Shown here: positions 1 to 9,149 of the stretch, piece after piece
Layout: every line of letters starts with the position of its first letter
Position numbering within the stretch: the stretch's first letter is position 1
Source of the DNA: Reticulitermes lucifugus
Taxonomy: Eukaryota > Arthropoda > Insecta > Blattodea > Rhinotermitidae
NCBI GenBank assembly: GCA_026260175.1
Contig: JAKCWW010000238.1
Coordinates: forward strand, 103,597 to 131,652
DNA: 28,056 nucleotides
Direction of reading: 5' to 3'
Notes under the pieces: model-generated
Database searches by the model: none
What the model was told of the DNA's origin: nothing
Seen by the model: only the letters and a program-made list of their open reading frames with translations
Position numbers and translations under genes: made by a program

Positions 1-68
1 ACAATCCCAGTAAGCGAGCGGCCGTAGACCCACGCCTTAGACCGCACGGCCATTGGGATCGGCGTCTA
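1..68 (-). mobile_element. tRNA-derived SINE, 5' part, cut by the window edge
   Basis: The reverse complement of the first ~66 bases aligns closely with the 5' half of the SINE at 15013-15216. Shared blocks include GATCCCA.TGGCC, TGCGGTCTAAGGC (a pol III A box of tRNA-Leu type), CGGCCGCTCGCTT and CTGGGATTG. The B box that should follow lies outside the window. The 5' end of the element is near position 64-68, where the match stops. It is a second copy of the same SINE family in the opposite orientation. The family name is not known to me. Confidence 0.75.
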
Positions 69-153
69 TGGATCGTAGCAGGTGTTAATTTAAATTGGTG
101 TCTGCCTAATTTTAGAAATTGTACGTTTTGAGTATAATTGCATTATAGAAAGA

Positions 154-210
154 ACCAGAGCAAAATAAATTGTAAAGTTACGACTTTTAATTCATTTATT
201 TTGCTCTGGT
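154..210. repeat. Perfect 17-bp inverted repeat (hairpin)
   Basis: Positions 154-170 (ACCAGAGCAAAATAAAT) are the exact reverse complement of 194-210, separated by 23 bases. A second, shorter pair overlaps the right arm: 207-215 (TGGTGACGT) pairs with 263-271. The structure sits between the truncated SINE and a LINE fragment. It could be a small foldback transposon remnant or a transcribed hairpin; no coding context is visible. Confidence 0.8.
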
Positions 211-299
211 GACGTGTGTTTCCTTCGATTCATTTACTGTAAGGCAATGCCATAGTAACTGTACGTCACCAGTAATAGACATTAGTGAAAAATTTCTTA

Positions 300-675
300 A
301 TGAAGAGCTTCATGATTTGTACTCTTCACCAAATGTCATTAGAACGATAGAATGAAGGGGAATGGGATCGAAGTGTCACGTGGCTGGCATGGGGAAAAGA
401 CAAATGCATGGTTTTGGTGAGCAAACCTGAAGAAAGAAGACCGCGTGGAAATTCTAGGCATGGACAGGAGGCTAATGAAGATGGATCTTGAAGGAATGGG
501 ATGGGATGTCGTGGACTGGATTGAACTGACTTAGGACTAAAACCATTGGAGGCCTGTTGTGAAAACAGTGGTGAACTTTCGGATTCCATATGATGCGAGA
601 AATATCCTAGACAGCTGAGCAGCTATTAGGTTGTCAAGAGTTTCTCTGCTCTGTGTGCTAGTTAGTTGGTTAGTG
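300..675 (+). mobile_element. Decayed LINE 3' end, family A (copy 1)
   Basis: Conceptual translation in shifting frames gives a degraded C-terminus of a non-LTR retrotransposon ORF2. It opens with EELHDLYSSPNVIRTI, then passes a GMGKRQ-like stretch and a segment equivalent to GRPxRRWEDNIKMDLxxxG. The non-coding 3' end (about 585-650) contains ATGCGAGAAATATCCTAGACAGCTGAGC and a CTCTGCTCTGTGTG block. These match the 3' ends of the copies at 4230, 5240, 23224 and 25485. The element runs into a TTAG-type tetranucleotide tail at 658-674. Stops and frameshifts make it non-functional. Only the 3' end is present, as expected for 5'-truncated LINE insertions. Confidence 0.7.
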
Positions 676-2702
676 AATAATTTCTGTAATGAATTTATAT
701 CAGCAAACGACAAATTTAACTACGCTAACTTTGACTGATGTAACCCACAGTCTTACCGTCGTCATGTATATACTCGTACGTCTATATTGTTAACGCATAG
801 AAACACTGTGTTATCTGTAGGTTATGTATATTGTATATTGTATATGTAGTTTACACGTGGCTCTGACTCTTTTAATCTCGCTGTTAAACCGACAGGGAAA
901 TAAAAACTTTAGCATCCGGTGTTTTGTTTTGTGCCACAAAATATGTTTTAACAAAAGCCCTTCATTTCCCACATGTCTGTTAACACACAATAACAATTAT
1001 ATTTAAAGACTAGTCCCCTAGTATTGGCGCTGGAGTCGCTCCAAACTTAAAATATCATGCCCCTCCGTGTATTCAATTTCCAAACCAATCTCAGAAGATA
1101 CTTCTGTCATTGACAGCTCCGTCTCTCCTCGTGTGTCGGCTCAGGTTTTGTTTATGCCGCGGGTAAGGCAAGACATCTCGGTACAAAGCGCAGTAATGGC
1201 TTGATTATATTCTGGCAGAACGACGACATAAGCCATACGATAAGTGTATCAGTCTGACCCTCTACATTTGTTACAAGCTAACAAACATAAGATACTCTGT
1301 TCCTCTCATTTCGTGGCATGAGTGGGTCTTAACGATGACAAGAGAATAGGAGACTGGAAAGGAAAGAATGGAGGGGCTAGGTTAGAAGAGTGGAGGTAAT
1401 AATAGAAGGGGAAGAAGAGAGGAGAAGAACGGGTGGAGGGGACAGGACAGGGGAAATGAGAAGCGAGAAGTGAAAAGTGAAAAGAGAAGAGCAGCGGAAC
1501 AAGGAATTTTAGGAACATGGATAGCGGAAGATAGGTGTAACCAGTTTTACATATTGTGCAATACGTCATATGAAGGGAAGAATCGTAAATCGAATCTTCT
1601 CTTTAATATATACTGCTAGCTCCACGCAGCATAATATTGAAGATTCGCATCTTTTGTGTCGTTACTTCGTGTAGACTGGTGTATAGTTACCGGGGTTTGG
1701 AAGTATCGTGGTGCATTTTTTTCACGTTAAGCAGTCTAAGACACATATTCGCCCTTCCTCTGTCCTCTGGTTTTTATTTTCCTTTCTTCTATTCAGTCAA
1801 ATATTCCCTCCTCATTGACTGTTTTACACTGAAATTAAAGCACCGCGTTTTTTTGAAACAGCGGTAGCTACATGCCAATCTGAACGGAGTAACTACCCAG
1901 AAGTTTTGGAGTCTTCAGCAACACCGCTGTGAAAACCTAAAATTTCGCAGTAAACTGCCTCGTTTGAGAGTCAACAAATTTGCAGCCTCTTATGAAACTT
2001 TAAACACTGTCTTCACAATAACCGTCTTTGGTCCCTGTCGTGAGGTATTTCAGTCCAGCCCACACCCACAGACCCTAAATTTTTAAGACACATTTGTAAT
2101 AGAATGCCTATTTTGTCTTGTCCCTCAGCATATTACCTTTACTGCACAGAAAGCCTGCATCCGCCGGGATGTCCCGCAATAGCTGCCATGCGCCAGGGTT
2201 ACGACAAAAGTGACGCCCTGTATTTCCATTTAGGACTGCGTATTGCTAAAGTCGCCGTTGTCGCATTCCTGAGTTTGTGTGCTAAAGACTAAAGTTGGTT
2301 ATGTATTTATTTTTGGCATATGTTATTGTGTTTTTATATAAAATACATTGGAACTTTGGACCCATAATTATTGTGTTCGTAAAGAGTTTACATTAAACAC
2401 TATATTTATCCTCCTGTTTTTATCAAACATGCTTCTGACGCTCACTAAATGCCTTTAAATTTGAATGGTTGCAGATTTTAGGTGATTCAGAGAAAGTGAA
2501 GTGTAATGATGAAGGGCTCTAACCAACTCTCGGTCAAGTATTTTTATTTGTAAGGATTAAGGACGTAGCTTGCTTGTAATTCAGCAGCTTCGTCTTGCTC
2601 TCACTAAATTAGCGAGACTGTGGCGTGGGCTCGAGTCACATCGCTTCATCTTTTCCTCCTTGACTCTGTGCAATGCTTCTTCATTGTGAGATATTATAAA
2701 TG
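676..2702. other. Interval without a recognised gene
   Basis: No coding region is supported; ORFs here are below 90 codons and lack recognisable domains. A purine-rich stretch lies at about 1338-1500. A short reading frame opening at 1153 (MPRVRQDISVQSAVMA, then stop) lies after a GC-richer patch, but it has nothing else to support it. Confidence 0.5.
1338..1500 (+). repeat. Polypurine (GA-rich) tract
   Basis: The plus strand is almost entirely A and G with sparse interruptions, containing GGAAAGGAAAG, GGGAAGAAGAGAGGAGAAG and AAGTGAAAAGTGAAAAGAGAAGAG. It is low-complexity sequence. It makes the Ser/Phe/Pro-rich 87-residue minus-strand ORF over this region meaningless. Confidence 0.75.
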
Positions 2703-2887
2703 CAGTCGAGCCCGGTTATAACGACATCGCTTTATGCTTTATCTCGTCTATAGCGTCAGGTATTCTGTGGTACCAATTAATTCCTCATTGTTAACCATAA
2801 CATTACACTGCTCGGTTAAAACAACACTCATTTATAACAACGCAAAATATTCAGTCCCTTTCGTGACGTTATAACCGAGTTCGACTG
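2703..2887. mobile_element. pogo/Tigger-like MITE with terminal inverted repeats
   Basis: The left end 2703-2724 reads CAGTCGAGCCCGGTTATAACGA. The right end 2866-2887, reversed, reads CAGTCGAACTCGGTTATAACGT, so three of 22 positions differ. The 185-bp interior has no ORF and contains further degenerate copies of the GGTTATAACGAC motif. Short size, TIRs starting CAGT and lack of coding sequence fit a non-autonomous element mobilised by a pogo/Tigger-type (Tc1/mariner superfamily) transposase. The expected TA duplication is visible on the right (TA at 2888) but is TG on the left, probably by mutation. Confidence 0.8.
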
Positions 2888-4154
2888 TATACGTATGGCT
2901 TCATGTAAAGGGTATGTTATTATGATACGACTTTACCGTAAGTGAGATCTTGTCGACAAATCTTAGTAAGCAAAATCCCGCCTGTTGGGAGATGCTGTGT
3001 TCCTTGTGGTCAGACGGACTGTCATGACGAGGACAATAGTTGCTTTTTGTAACTGGTTTGAGAACGTGTGTAAAAACTGGTTCAGGCATGGCACTTGGTC
3101 TTGTAGCTTCTACGTGTACGTGTGATCAACCACACCCGGAAACCCGATCAGAATGATGCTTGGTTGGCACAGTACATAAAGCTTGACACGTTGCTATCTC
3201 ATCAAGTACAATGGACAGTCGATCAGGATGCATTACTGTACAAATACTAATATATCAAACCCAACGTGTACGAAAACCAATGGCAGTGCCATGACATGTG
3301 TCTTATTATATGCACTCTCGGAGAGGGGGATGTACCCAACCCACTCCCCATACTCTCTACCCTTATCCACATACACTAGGTTATATTGCTTTAGAATCAA
3401 AATTTTGTAAATTAATTTCTATTTCCATCCTTGTCTCTCGCTGCTAAACCAAATTGGTTTGCTATGCATGGTGCGTTAGTGATGTTGCTTACTTACTGTA
3501 CTGATAGTGCTGTCGGGTTGGGGTCTTTTGTGCTGTCTGTCTCTTTCTGTCACTCACACAACGTCATATACTGTCTTTTGTTATGTGGCTAGTTTTCGCT
3601 TTCCCACTCTTCAAATTAAACGCAATTAAATTGGATGTTATGATGCATGCATGTAAATCCTTGTGCTGTTAGCAGATTAAAGACAACTCGAACGTCGGAT
3701 CAATTACTGGAACCAGTTTCTGTGGGATTAATATAAAGTTGTTTATTTTACATTAACTTACATTATTTTAAATTCATCACCTGTGAGTAAATTCTGTGTC
3801 ATAATTATAGACTTTAAAGCTTGTATAAAAATTGATGTATAACTAACACCAAGGAGTAGCTTTTAGTGCGTTGTTTAGAAACTGATATTTAGTAAGTTAC
3901 TCATCAAATTCTTAACCGTTTATCCAGCCATATTCAATGGAGAGTACTGTGATCCAAATAGAGTCAATACTCTCACACCCTGTTTCGTTGAGGCTTTCTT
4001 TAAATAGTTGCTTTGTATCTCAGATAGAAATGACTGTGAATCCTGACAGGTGAGGTTTATGTTAGACAGGAAATGTTTTGTTTAACAACGGTGTCAAATG
4101 ATGAGTATATATGTGGCAACGGTGGAATATGAATGCAATATGAATATGGATCAC
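2888..4154. other. Interval without a recognised gene
   Basis: I see no coding, RNA or clear mobile feature. ORFs reach at most 75 codons and carry no recognisable motif. Confidence 0.5.
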
Positions 4155-4200
4155 AGGTGGAATGATACAGACAAGAGAAAACCGACCTAAGTACTCAGAA
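4155..4200 (-). mobile_element. Fragment related to the SINE at 8859-9135
   Basis: The plus-strand text here (GGTGGAATGATACAGACAAG, then AGAAAACCGACCTAAGTACTC) parallels 8972-9018 (GGTGGAATGAAATTGACAGG, then AGAAAACCGAAGTACTC). The match covers only part of the body of that SINE, with small indels. No A or B box remains. It lies immediately upstream of a LINE 3' fragment. Confidence 0.55.
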
Positions 4201-4229
4201 TCTCTTCAAATAAAGTATACGTGAATTGC

Positions 4230-4592
4230 AAAGGAAGACCTTAACGATTTCTACTCTTCATGAAATATTATTCGGGTGATCAAATTAAAGAATGGACGGG
4301 GTATGTAGCACGTATGGGGGAGAGGAGAAGTCCATACAGGATTTTGGTGGGGAAACATGAGGCAAAGGGACCACCTGGGCATAGGTGAGGGGATAATATT
4401 AAAACAGATCTTTAAGAAGTGGGATGGGGGCCATGGACTGGATTGATCTGACTCAGGAGAGGGACAGGTGACGGACTCTTGTGAATGCGGTAATGAACTC
4501 CGAGTTCCATAAAATGCGGGGAATTTCTCGACTAGCTGAGGACCTGTTAGCTTCTCAAGAAGGACTCTGCTCCATGGAGTAAGTAAGTAAAA
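4230..4592 (+). mobile_element. Decayed LINE 3' end, family A (copy 2)
   Basis: Shifting-frame translation gives EDLNDFYSS, then VARMGERRSPYRILVGKHEA, then a GPPGHR.GDNIKTDL segment. These correspond to the C-terminus of the family A ORF2. After the coding part come GTTCCATAAAATGCGGGG, AATTTCTCGACTAGCTGAGG, a TTAGCTTCTCAAG block and CTCTGCTCCATGGAG, then a (TAAG)n tail at 4580-4592. This is the best preserved 3' terminus of the family in the window and serves as reference for the others. In-frame stops and frameshifts show it is dead. Confidence 0.8.
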
Positions 4593-5239
4593 GTGCTTGC
4601 TGCTTAGGCATATCGCAACTTTAATTCTTGTTCTGGTGTTTCTTATTTTTAAGAACCGTGGGTTGTAAGCTCAGCATGACATAGGCTAGGCTGAATATCT
4701 GCATAAATCGAAAGGAAATATTAGTATCAGTGCTTTTAAGACGAACATAAAAGACAAGGTTGGTGTTATCCTGTGTAAGGTTTAGAGAACTGAAAGGTTT
4801 AATTGACTAATGTGACAACTTGTGATAGGGTTTGAAGAATAACATTCAAGTGATAATTTAAATTCTTAAAATGGTGACGAGAAAGTACGAAATAGTTCAG
4901 CTATCAATAACGTGTAAAATAAGTTATTCAGAAGCGATCTTATAATGTGCGTCCATCGTGTCGAGATAATGATAAATAACTGACCACATCCTGATCATCC
5001 TCAATGCTTTCAACGTAGACTTTCTTCAGACCTTTATTCGTGATAATTTCAAATAACTGGAAGTGAGGTTGGCCGACGCTGTTTATCTAACTGAACAATT
5101 GATTGTTTTCATTCACTTCATAATATTTTGCTTTTCCATTTCATATCAGTACACACAAACCAAAAAATAAAGGCCTTTTACTATAGTTACACATTAGTGC
5201 GCAACTTGTAATCTCTTAGCCTAAGGAAAGTTCCTACAG
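4593..5239. other. Interval without a recognised gene
   Basis: AT-rich sequence between two LINE fragments. No ORF, RNA gene or repeat structure is convincing. Confidence 0.45.
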
Positions 5240-5550
5240 TTACGGGATTTGGTAACAGACATTATGAGAGCGATAAACTGGAAGAGTATTATATGGACAC
5301 ACAGAATGTAAGGTTGGGAAATCTTCATGGAAAAAAACACTTGACAGACTAGATGTGTATTTTATGTGACCGGGTAATAGTAAAGGGATTTGAAAGGAAT
5401 ACAGATTACAGTGGGTTGAGGTAGCCGAAGACTGAATCACATGACGGACTTTGTACACGGTAATGAAGGTTTCTGTTTAGTAAGAGGCTGGGGATATATT
5501 TGCCAGCTGACTGTTAACATTTTAAGGAGGATAGCTCCATTAATTACTAT
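5240..5550 (+). mobile_element. Highly degraded LINE 3' end, family A (copy 3)
   Basis: The segment around 5410-5470 translates to WVEVAED, RTLYTVMKVSV, aligning loosely with the family peptide at W(I/V)DLAQDRDRWR...AAMNLRVP. Downstream, AGGCTGGGGATATATTTGCC, AGCTGACTGTTAACATTTTAAGG and AGCTCCAT follow the order of blocks in the 3' end of copy 2 (GGGGAATTTCTCGACTAGCTG, TTAGCTTCTCAAG, GCTCCATGG). It is more diverged than the other copies, so the call rests on collinearity rather than on long identities. Confidence 0.5.
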
Positions 5551-6464
5551 CATAGCTTTCTCCTTGTAAGTTCCGTATCATTATCTTGTGAACATTCCCG
5601 TAGGTGATCTCGGCAATGCTGTTACTTAAATGATATGTCTCACTGATTCCATCCTAAGTTTACTCGAGTGCTGTGGTCGAATATGTACGGTTTCGAACCC
5701 ATTTATTAATAGATTTATATATTCTGTAAATTTAATATTAACAGAAACTCTGAGCATGATTTGTTGCTCTTATGACTGTGGGAGCCGGGATAGCATGTTA
5801 CGATTTCCGGTAGGGTCAAGAGATTTTTCTTTTATCCAAAATATCCAGACACTGTCAGGGGCCAGCTCAAACTTTCACCCAGTGGCAAGAGGGGATTGTT
5901 TCCTGGGGGCCGGAGCGTGAAGGTGATCCGTATAGTGGTGAGCTTAAAAAGACACGTAGCTATATCGCGTGCCCACCCTGGGTCTTCACGGCGTGTATAA
6001 GGAAAATTTTGCATTTATCTTTAATCTTACGCCTGAATTTGTGAGTGGAGCAGTGACTTGTATAACGAGGCACAACAGATGGTTGAAGTTAGTGACATCT
6101 TAATAAGTGTTTTGTATGTGGAAGACTGAATATGTCACTTTTAAAAAAACACGTGTGTATGTGTGTGTATGTGTGTGTATAAAGGCTTATAAAAAAACTG
6201 ACCTGCCACTGACTCTTGCTAGAATAGCTTCATACTGGTGTTTCAAATAAACGTTTCCTTACTTCAGAGCTTTAATTATTCCAAGCTAATCTTTTCTTCT
6301 TTGTTTTGGTTCTTTCAAATTTATCGTCACTTATTTGTTTGTTTCTGCTTCCAGTCATAATAATGATAAAAATTAAGAAGGATATTCTTCGCTTAGTTTT
6401 AGACAACTAAAATGGAAACGTGGTAGATCAAAACCATCTGGAGAACGTGGAATAATTCAACTAT
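5551..6464. other. Interval without a recognised gene
   Basis: No defended gene. A GC-richer patch at about 5860-6000 carries a 60-codon minus-strand ORF without recognisable domains. A TG/TA microsatellite lies at 6150-6181. Confidence 0.45.
6150..6181 (+). repeat. TGTG/TGTA microsatellite
   Basis: Repeats of GTGTGTATGTGTGTGTATGT with an eight-base period, ending at TATAAAGG. Confidence 0.8.
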
Positions 6465-7006
6465 TTGGGTAGCATGATAACAGGTGATGAGAAATGCACA
6501 TATAAAATTAAATCCAGGATTGTCATAGCAAAAGCAGCATTCAACATGAAGAAAAATCTTCTCACCAGCAAATTGGACTTAAATTTAAGGAAGAAACTAG
6601 TGAAATGCTACATTTCGAGCATAGCTTTGTATGGAGCTGAAACGTGGACACTTCGGAAGGTAGATCAGAAATACTTACATAGTTTTGAAATGCGGTGCTG
6701 GAGAAGGATGGAGAAGATAATTTAGATCGATCGTGTGAAAAATAAAGAGTATTACATTGAGTCAAAGAGGGAAGGAATGTCCTACATACAATGAAAGAAG
6801 GAAGGCTAACTGGATTGGTCACATCTTGCGTAGGAACTGCCTGCTAAAACACGTTATTGAAGGGAAGATAGAAGGAAGGAAGAAGAGGGAAGGAGCTACT
6901 GGATGATCTTAAGGAAAGAAGAGGATACTGGAAACTAGATTGCACTGTGTGGAGAGGTCGCTTTGGAGGAGCCTTCGGTACTGTCTTAAGACAGACTGCG
7001 GAATGA
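6465..7006 (+). pseudogene. LINE ORF2 (reverse transcriptase) C-terminal remnant, family G
   Basis: An open stretch at 6465-6722 encodes KSRIVIAKAAFNMKK, then CYISSIALYGAETWTLRK and SFEMRCWRRMEKI. This is the thumb-proximal and C-terminal region typical of reverse transcriptases of RTE/Jockey-like non-LTR retrotransposons; the YGAETWTL block is characteristic. A stop at 6723 replaces an expected Trp codon. Reading frames then shift: RRKANWIGHILRRNCLLKHV (about 6792-6855), then KELLDDLKERRGYWKL (about 6891-6938), then VWRGRFGGAFGTVLRQTAE with a stop at 7004-7006. A short deletion removed the basic TGRRGRRR segment that I expect from memory. The catalytic YADD region lies upstream and is absent, so this is a 5'-truncated dead copy. 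It belongs to a different family from the six family A fragments. Confidence 0.85.
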
Positions 7007-7332
7007 ATGACAGTAATGAGCTTCAACTTTCATACTCTTCCTTTGCTTTAGTTTTCAGCATTTCAGTCTTTATAATCCTTTCTTTTCCAAAGACTGACAC
7101 TTTCGATTTCTAACAGGCCTCGCCGTCCCCATTCATCTCTGCCCCCGCCTCCCCCCCACCCTAAGGTTTCTCTTTTCCAAATATCATCTCCTTCCTTTGC
7201 TCTTGTTTCCTCATATTCGTCCGACGTCGTCTAAACTTTTAATGACGTTTACCCTTCTCCCATTTTGACATATATACACACACAGACACACACACACACA
7301 CATTGTACTGGCCAGAAAGGTGACTCAAAAGT
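7007..7332. other. Pyrimidine-rich spacer with CA microsatellite
   Basis: C/T-rich sequence follows the LINE end, including a C-run region at about 7141-7162. An ACACAC microsatellite with one CAGACA interruption lies at 7272-7302. No gene is apparent. Confidence 0.6.
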
Positions 7333-7340
7333 ATATTTTT

Positions 7341-7574
7341 TCTTATCAGTAGTACAGTCACAACCAACATATAACACTTGCAACACGTATTCAGGCTACC
7401 GGTTTCAGCTTAAACAGCCGTCATCAGGCGTATGAAAGAAAACTATGAAAACCAAACTCCATTAATTTCTTAGTTTTCTGTCGTAAGCCTGATGATGGCT
7501 ATTTGAGCTCAAACCGGTAGCCTGATCACATATTGCAAGTGCATGCGTTGGTTGTGACTGTACTACTGATAAGA
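7341..7574. mobile_element. Large inverted repeat, probable Penelope-like element terminal repeats
   Basis: Positions 7341-7368 (begins TCTTATCAGTAGTACAG) are exactly complementary to 7547-7574. Further in, 7392-7405 (CAGGCTACCGGTTT) is complementary to 7511-7524, and similarity continues with mismatches to about 7447 and 7467. The two arms are therefore inverted copies of a sequence of ~107 bases. Each arm, read outward, contains CTGATGA, a short GGCT/AGCT stem with a ~5-base loop, then (G)AAACCGGTAGCC. That arrangement resembles the hammerhead core found in terminal repeats of Penelope-like retroelements. The left arm has GAAAC; the right has CAAAC. No reverse transcriptase is present, so the class assignment is inference. 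Confidence 0.6.
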
Positions 7575-8844
7575 GTGAAATATGCGTTTGCATGTACATA
7601 CCAACGGGGATGTCTAACATTAAAAAAAAAGATGGTTGAACATTTTCACAGATTATGTCCGTTAAATTCTAGTATAATGGGCATAATATTGTAGGATGAA
7701 GTCACTAATTGGAGTTATTATTCTGTTATTGTAGTGGCAGTAATAGCTAGCGAATTTTCACTACTAATCTGTCAGTAATACTGTCACGTGTTCCGTAGAC
7801 ACAGCGTAGGAGGAAAAATCGTACAGGAACAGTTGATTTGGCTTGTACGTTGCCTTAGCGCAACCTTTGAGCATATTTCGATTAAATTTGATACCGAGTG
7901 CCCAAACAATGCTTTGAATGGTTTTAGTTTCAGGTTTAGTCACCCTGATAAACACCTATACTCTGTATGAAATTGAAATCAGTTTTTTTTATATGAAACG
8001 GGTCATTGTACAAAGAACTCGTGCTCTTTAATGTCTATATAATGTTTTCTTGTTGGTGTGATTAATATTTAAGGAAACGCGGAGAAAAGCATTATAAGCA
8101 TATAGCACGGTTTTTGTGCCTAATTAGCTGTCCATCATTGGATTTATTTAAAAATAAGTTAAGTAACTTGTCGTATAAATATCCAAATGTTGAAAGTAGG
8201 CAAGATCGCAAGGGAAGCCTTTCGAAAACGTTTTGTATCCAAAATAAAGTATTGTCATTCACTTAGATGTTCTTATCCACATGAAGTAAACTGTGTACCA
8301 CACCAGAAACATGTGAAAGCTTGGCTACATTTTGTAGAGAAAAAATGTATATTCTTCTTCTACGAGTATAATACACGGAGTGGAAGCTAATGGCTGTTGA
8401 CATTCTGTTCTTACGTGACCGATCATTAGTTTATTCTTAAACAGAACACCACGATTCTCTCAGCCTCACTGTTGTCACTATTAGCCCAAAGAACTGTGGT
8501 GCTGTCGGTTACCACATTCTCATTGATTGGTAGGAGTACTGGGGCATAGAGGAGTACAATTGCATTGTATCTGTTGCACACTGCTCCCACGAAGCCCTGT
8601 TTCGATACCAGATAAGCCCATATGGAGTGCGTGCTGGACATTTATGTGATGGGTTCCTGTGTTCGTTAGTCATTCAGTAATGTCGCAAGCAATCGCTCAT
8701 TGTCATCAGGATCATTGATGATAGCTATCTCCATTAGTGTACTCTGAAATGCAGTTTGCCTCACTGGCTGAGGGAAACTGAAGCTTCGTTATTCAATTGC
8801 GATTTGAATATGTTAATACTACATCTAATCGATAAGTTTTGAAG
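7575..8844. other. Interval without a recognised gene
   Basis: ORFs up to 71 codons overlap one another on both strands and show no domain. I see no RNA gene or repeat structure. Confidence 0.5.
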
Positions 8845-8858
8845 CACAGTGAGGTGTT
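8845..8858. repeat. Target-site duplication, left copy
   Basis: CACAGTGAGGTGTT is repeated exactly at 9136-9149. The pair brackets the SINE between them. Confidence 0.85.
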
Positions 8859-9135
8859 TTCTTGTGGTGAAGGGCCCCGCAGCAGTTGCTGCAGACGCAC
8901 CGCAGCCTTGAGGCTTACTGTGCCACTCTGTGATGAAGACGATTAGTTTTTTTCTGTTTTCCGTGTAATGGAACACCGGTGGAATGAAATTGACAGGAGA
9001 AAACCGAAGTACTCGGGGAAAAACCTATCCCAGTGCCACTTTGTCCACCAGAAATCCCACAAGGACTGACCCGGGATCGAACCCGGGCCTCCGCGGCGAC
9101 AGGCCGCCGACTAACCGCCTGAGCCATGGCACGGC
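8859..9135 (-). mobile_element. tRNA-derived SINE with intact target-site duplications
   Basis: On the minus strand the element starts GGCCGTGCCATGGCTCAGG. It carries an A box (TGGCTCAGGCGG, 9115-9126) and a near-perfect B box (GGTTCGATCCC, 9073-9083), the internal promoter of RNA polymerase III. The tRNA-like head spans about 65 bases. A non-tRNA body follows with GGGATAGGTTTTTCCCCGAG and TACTTCGGTTTTCTCC, then the 3' region toward 8859. The whole insert is 277 bp. The identical 14-bp flanks at 8845-8858 and 9136-9149 show LINE-mediated insertion and suggest a fairly recent event. It depends on a partner LINE reverse transcriptase in trans; which one cannot be told from here. The 70- and 83-codon ORFs across it are artefacts. 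Confidence 0.9.
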
Positions 9136-9149
9136 CACAGTGAGGTGTT
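9136..9149. repeat. Target-site duplication, right copy
   Basis: Identical to 8845-8858 (CACAGTGAGGTGTT), directly abutting the SINE 5' end. Confidence 0.85.

Noticed and set aside
5832..6014. 60-codon minus-strand ORF in a GC-richer patch
   Set aside because: It looks repeat-like, but I could not tie it to a known family or find a second copy in the window.
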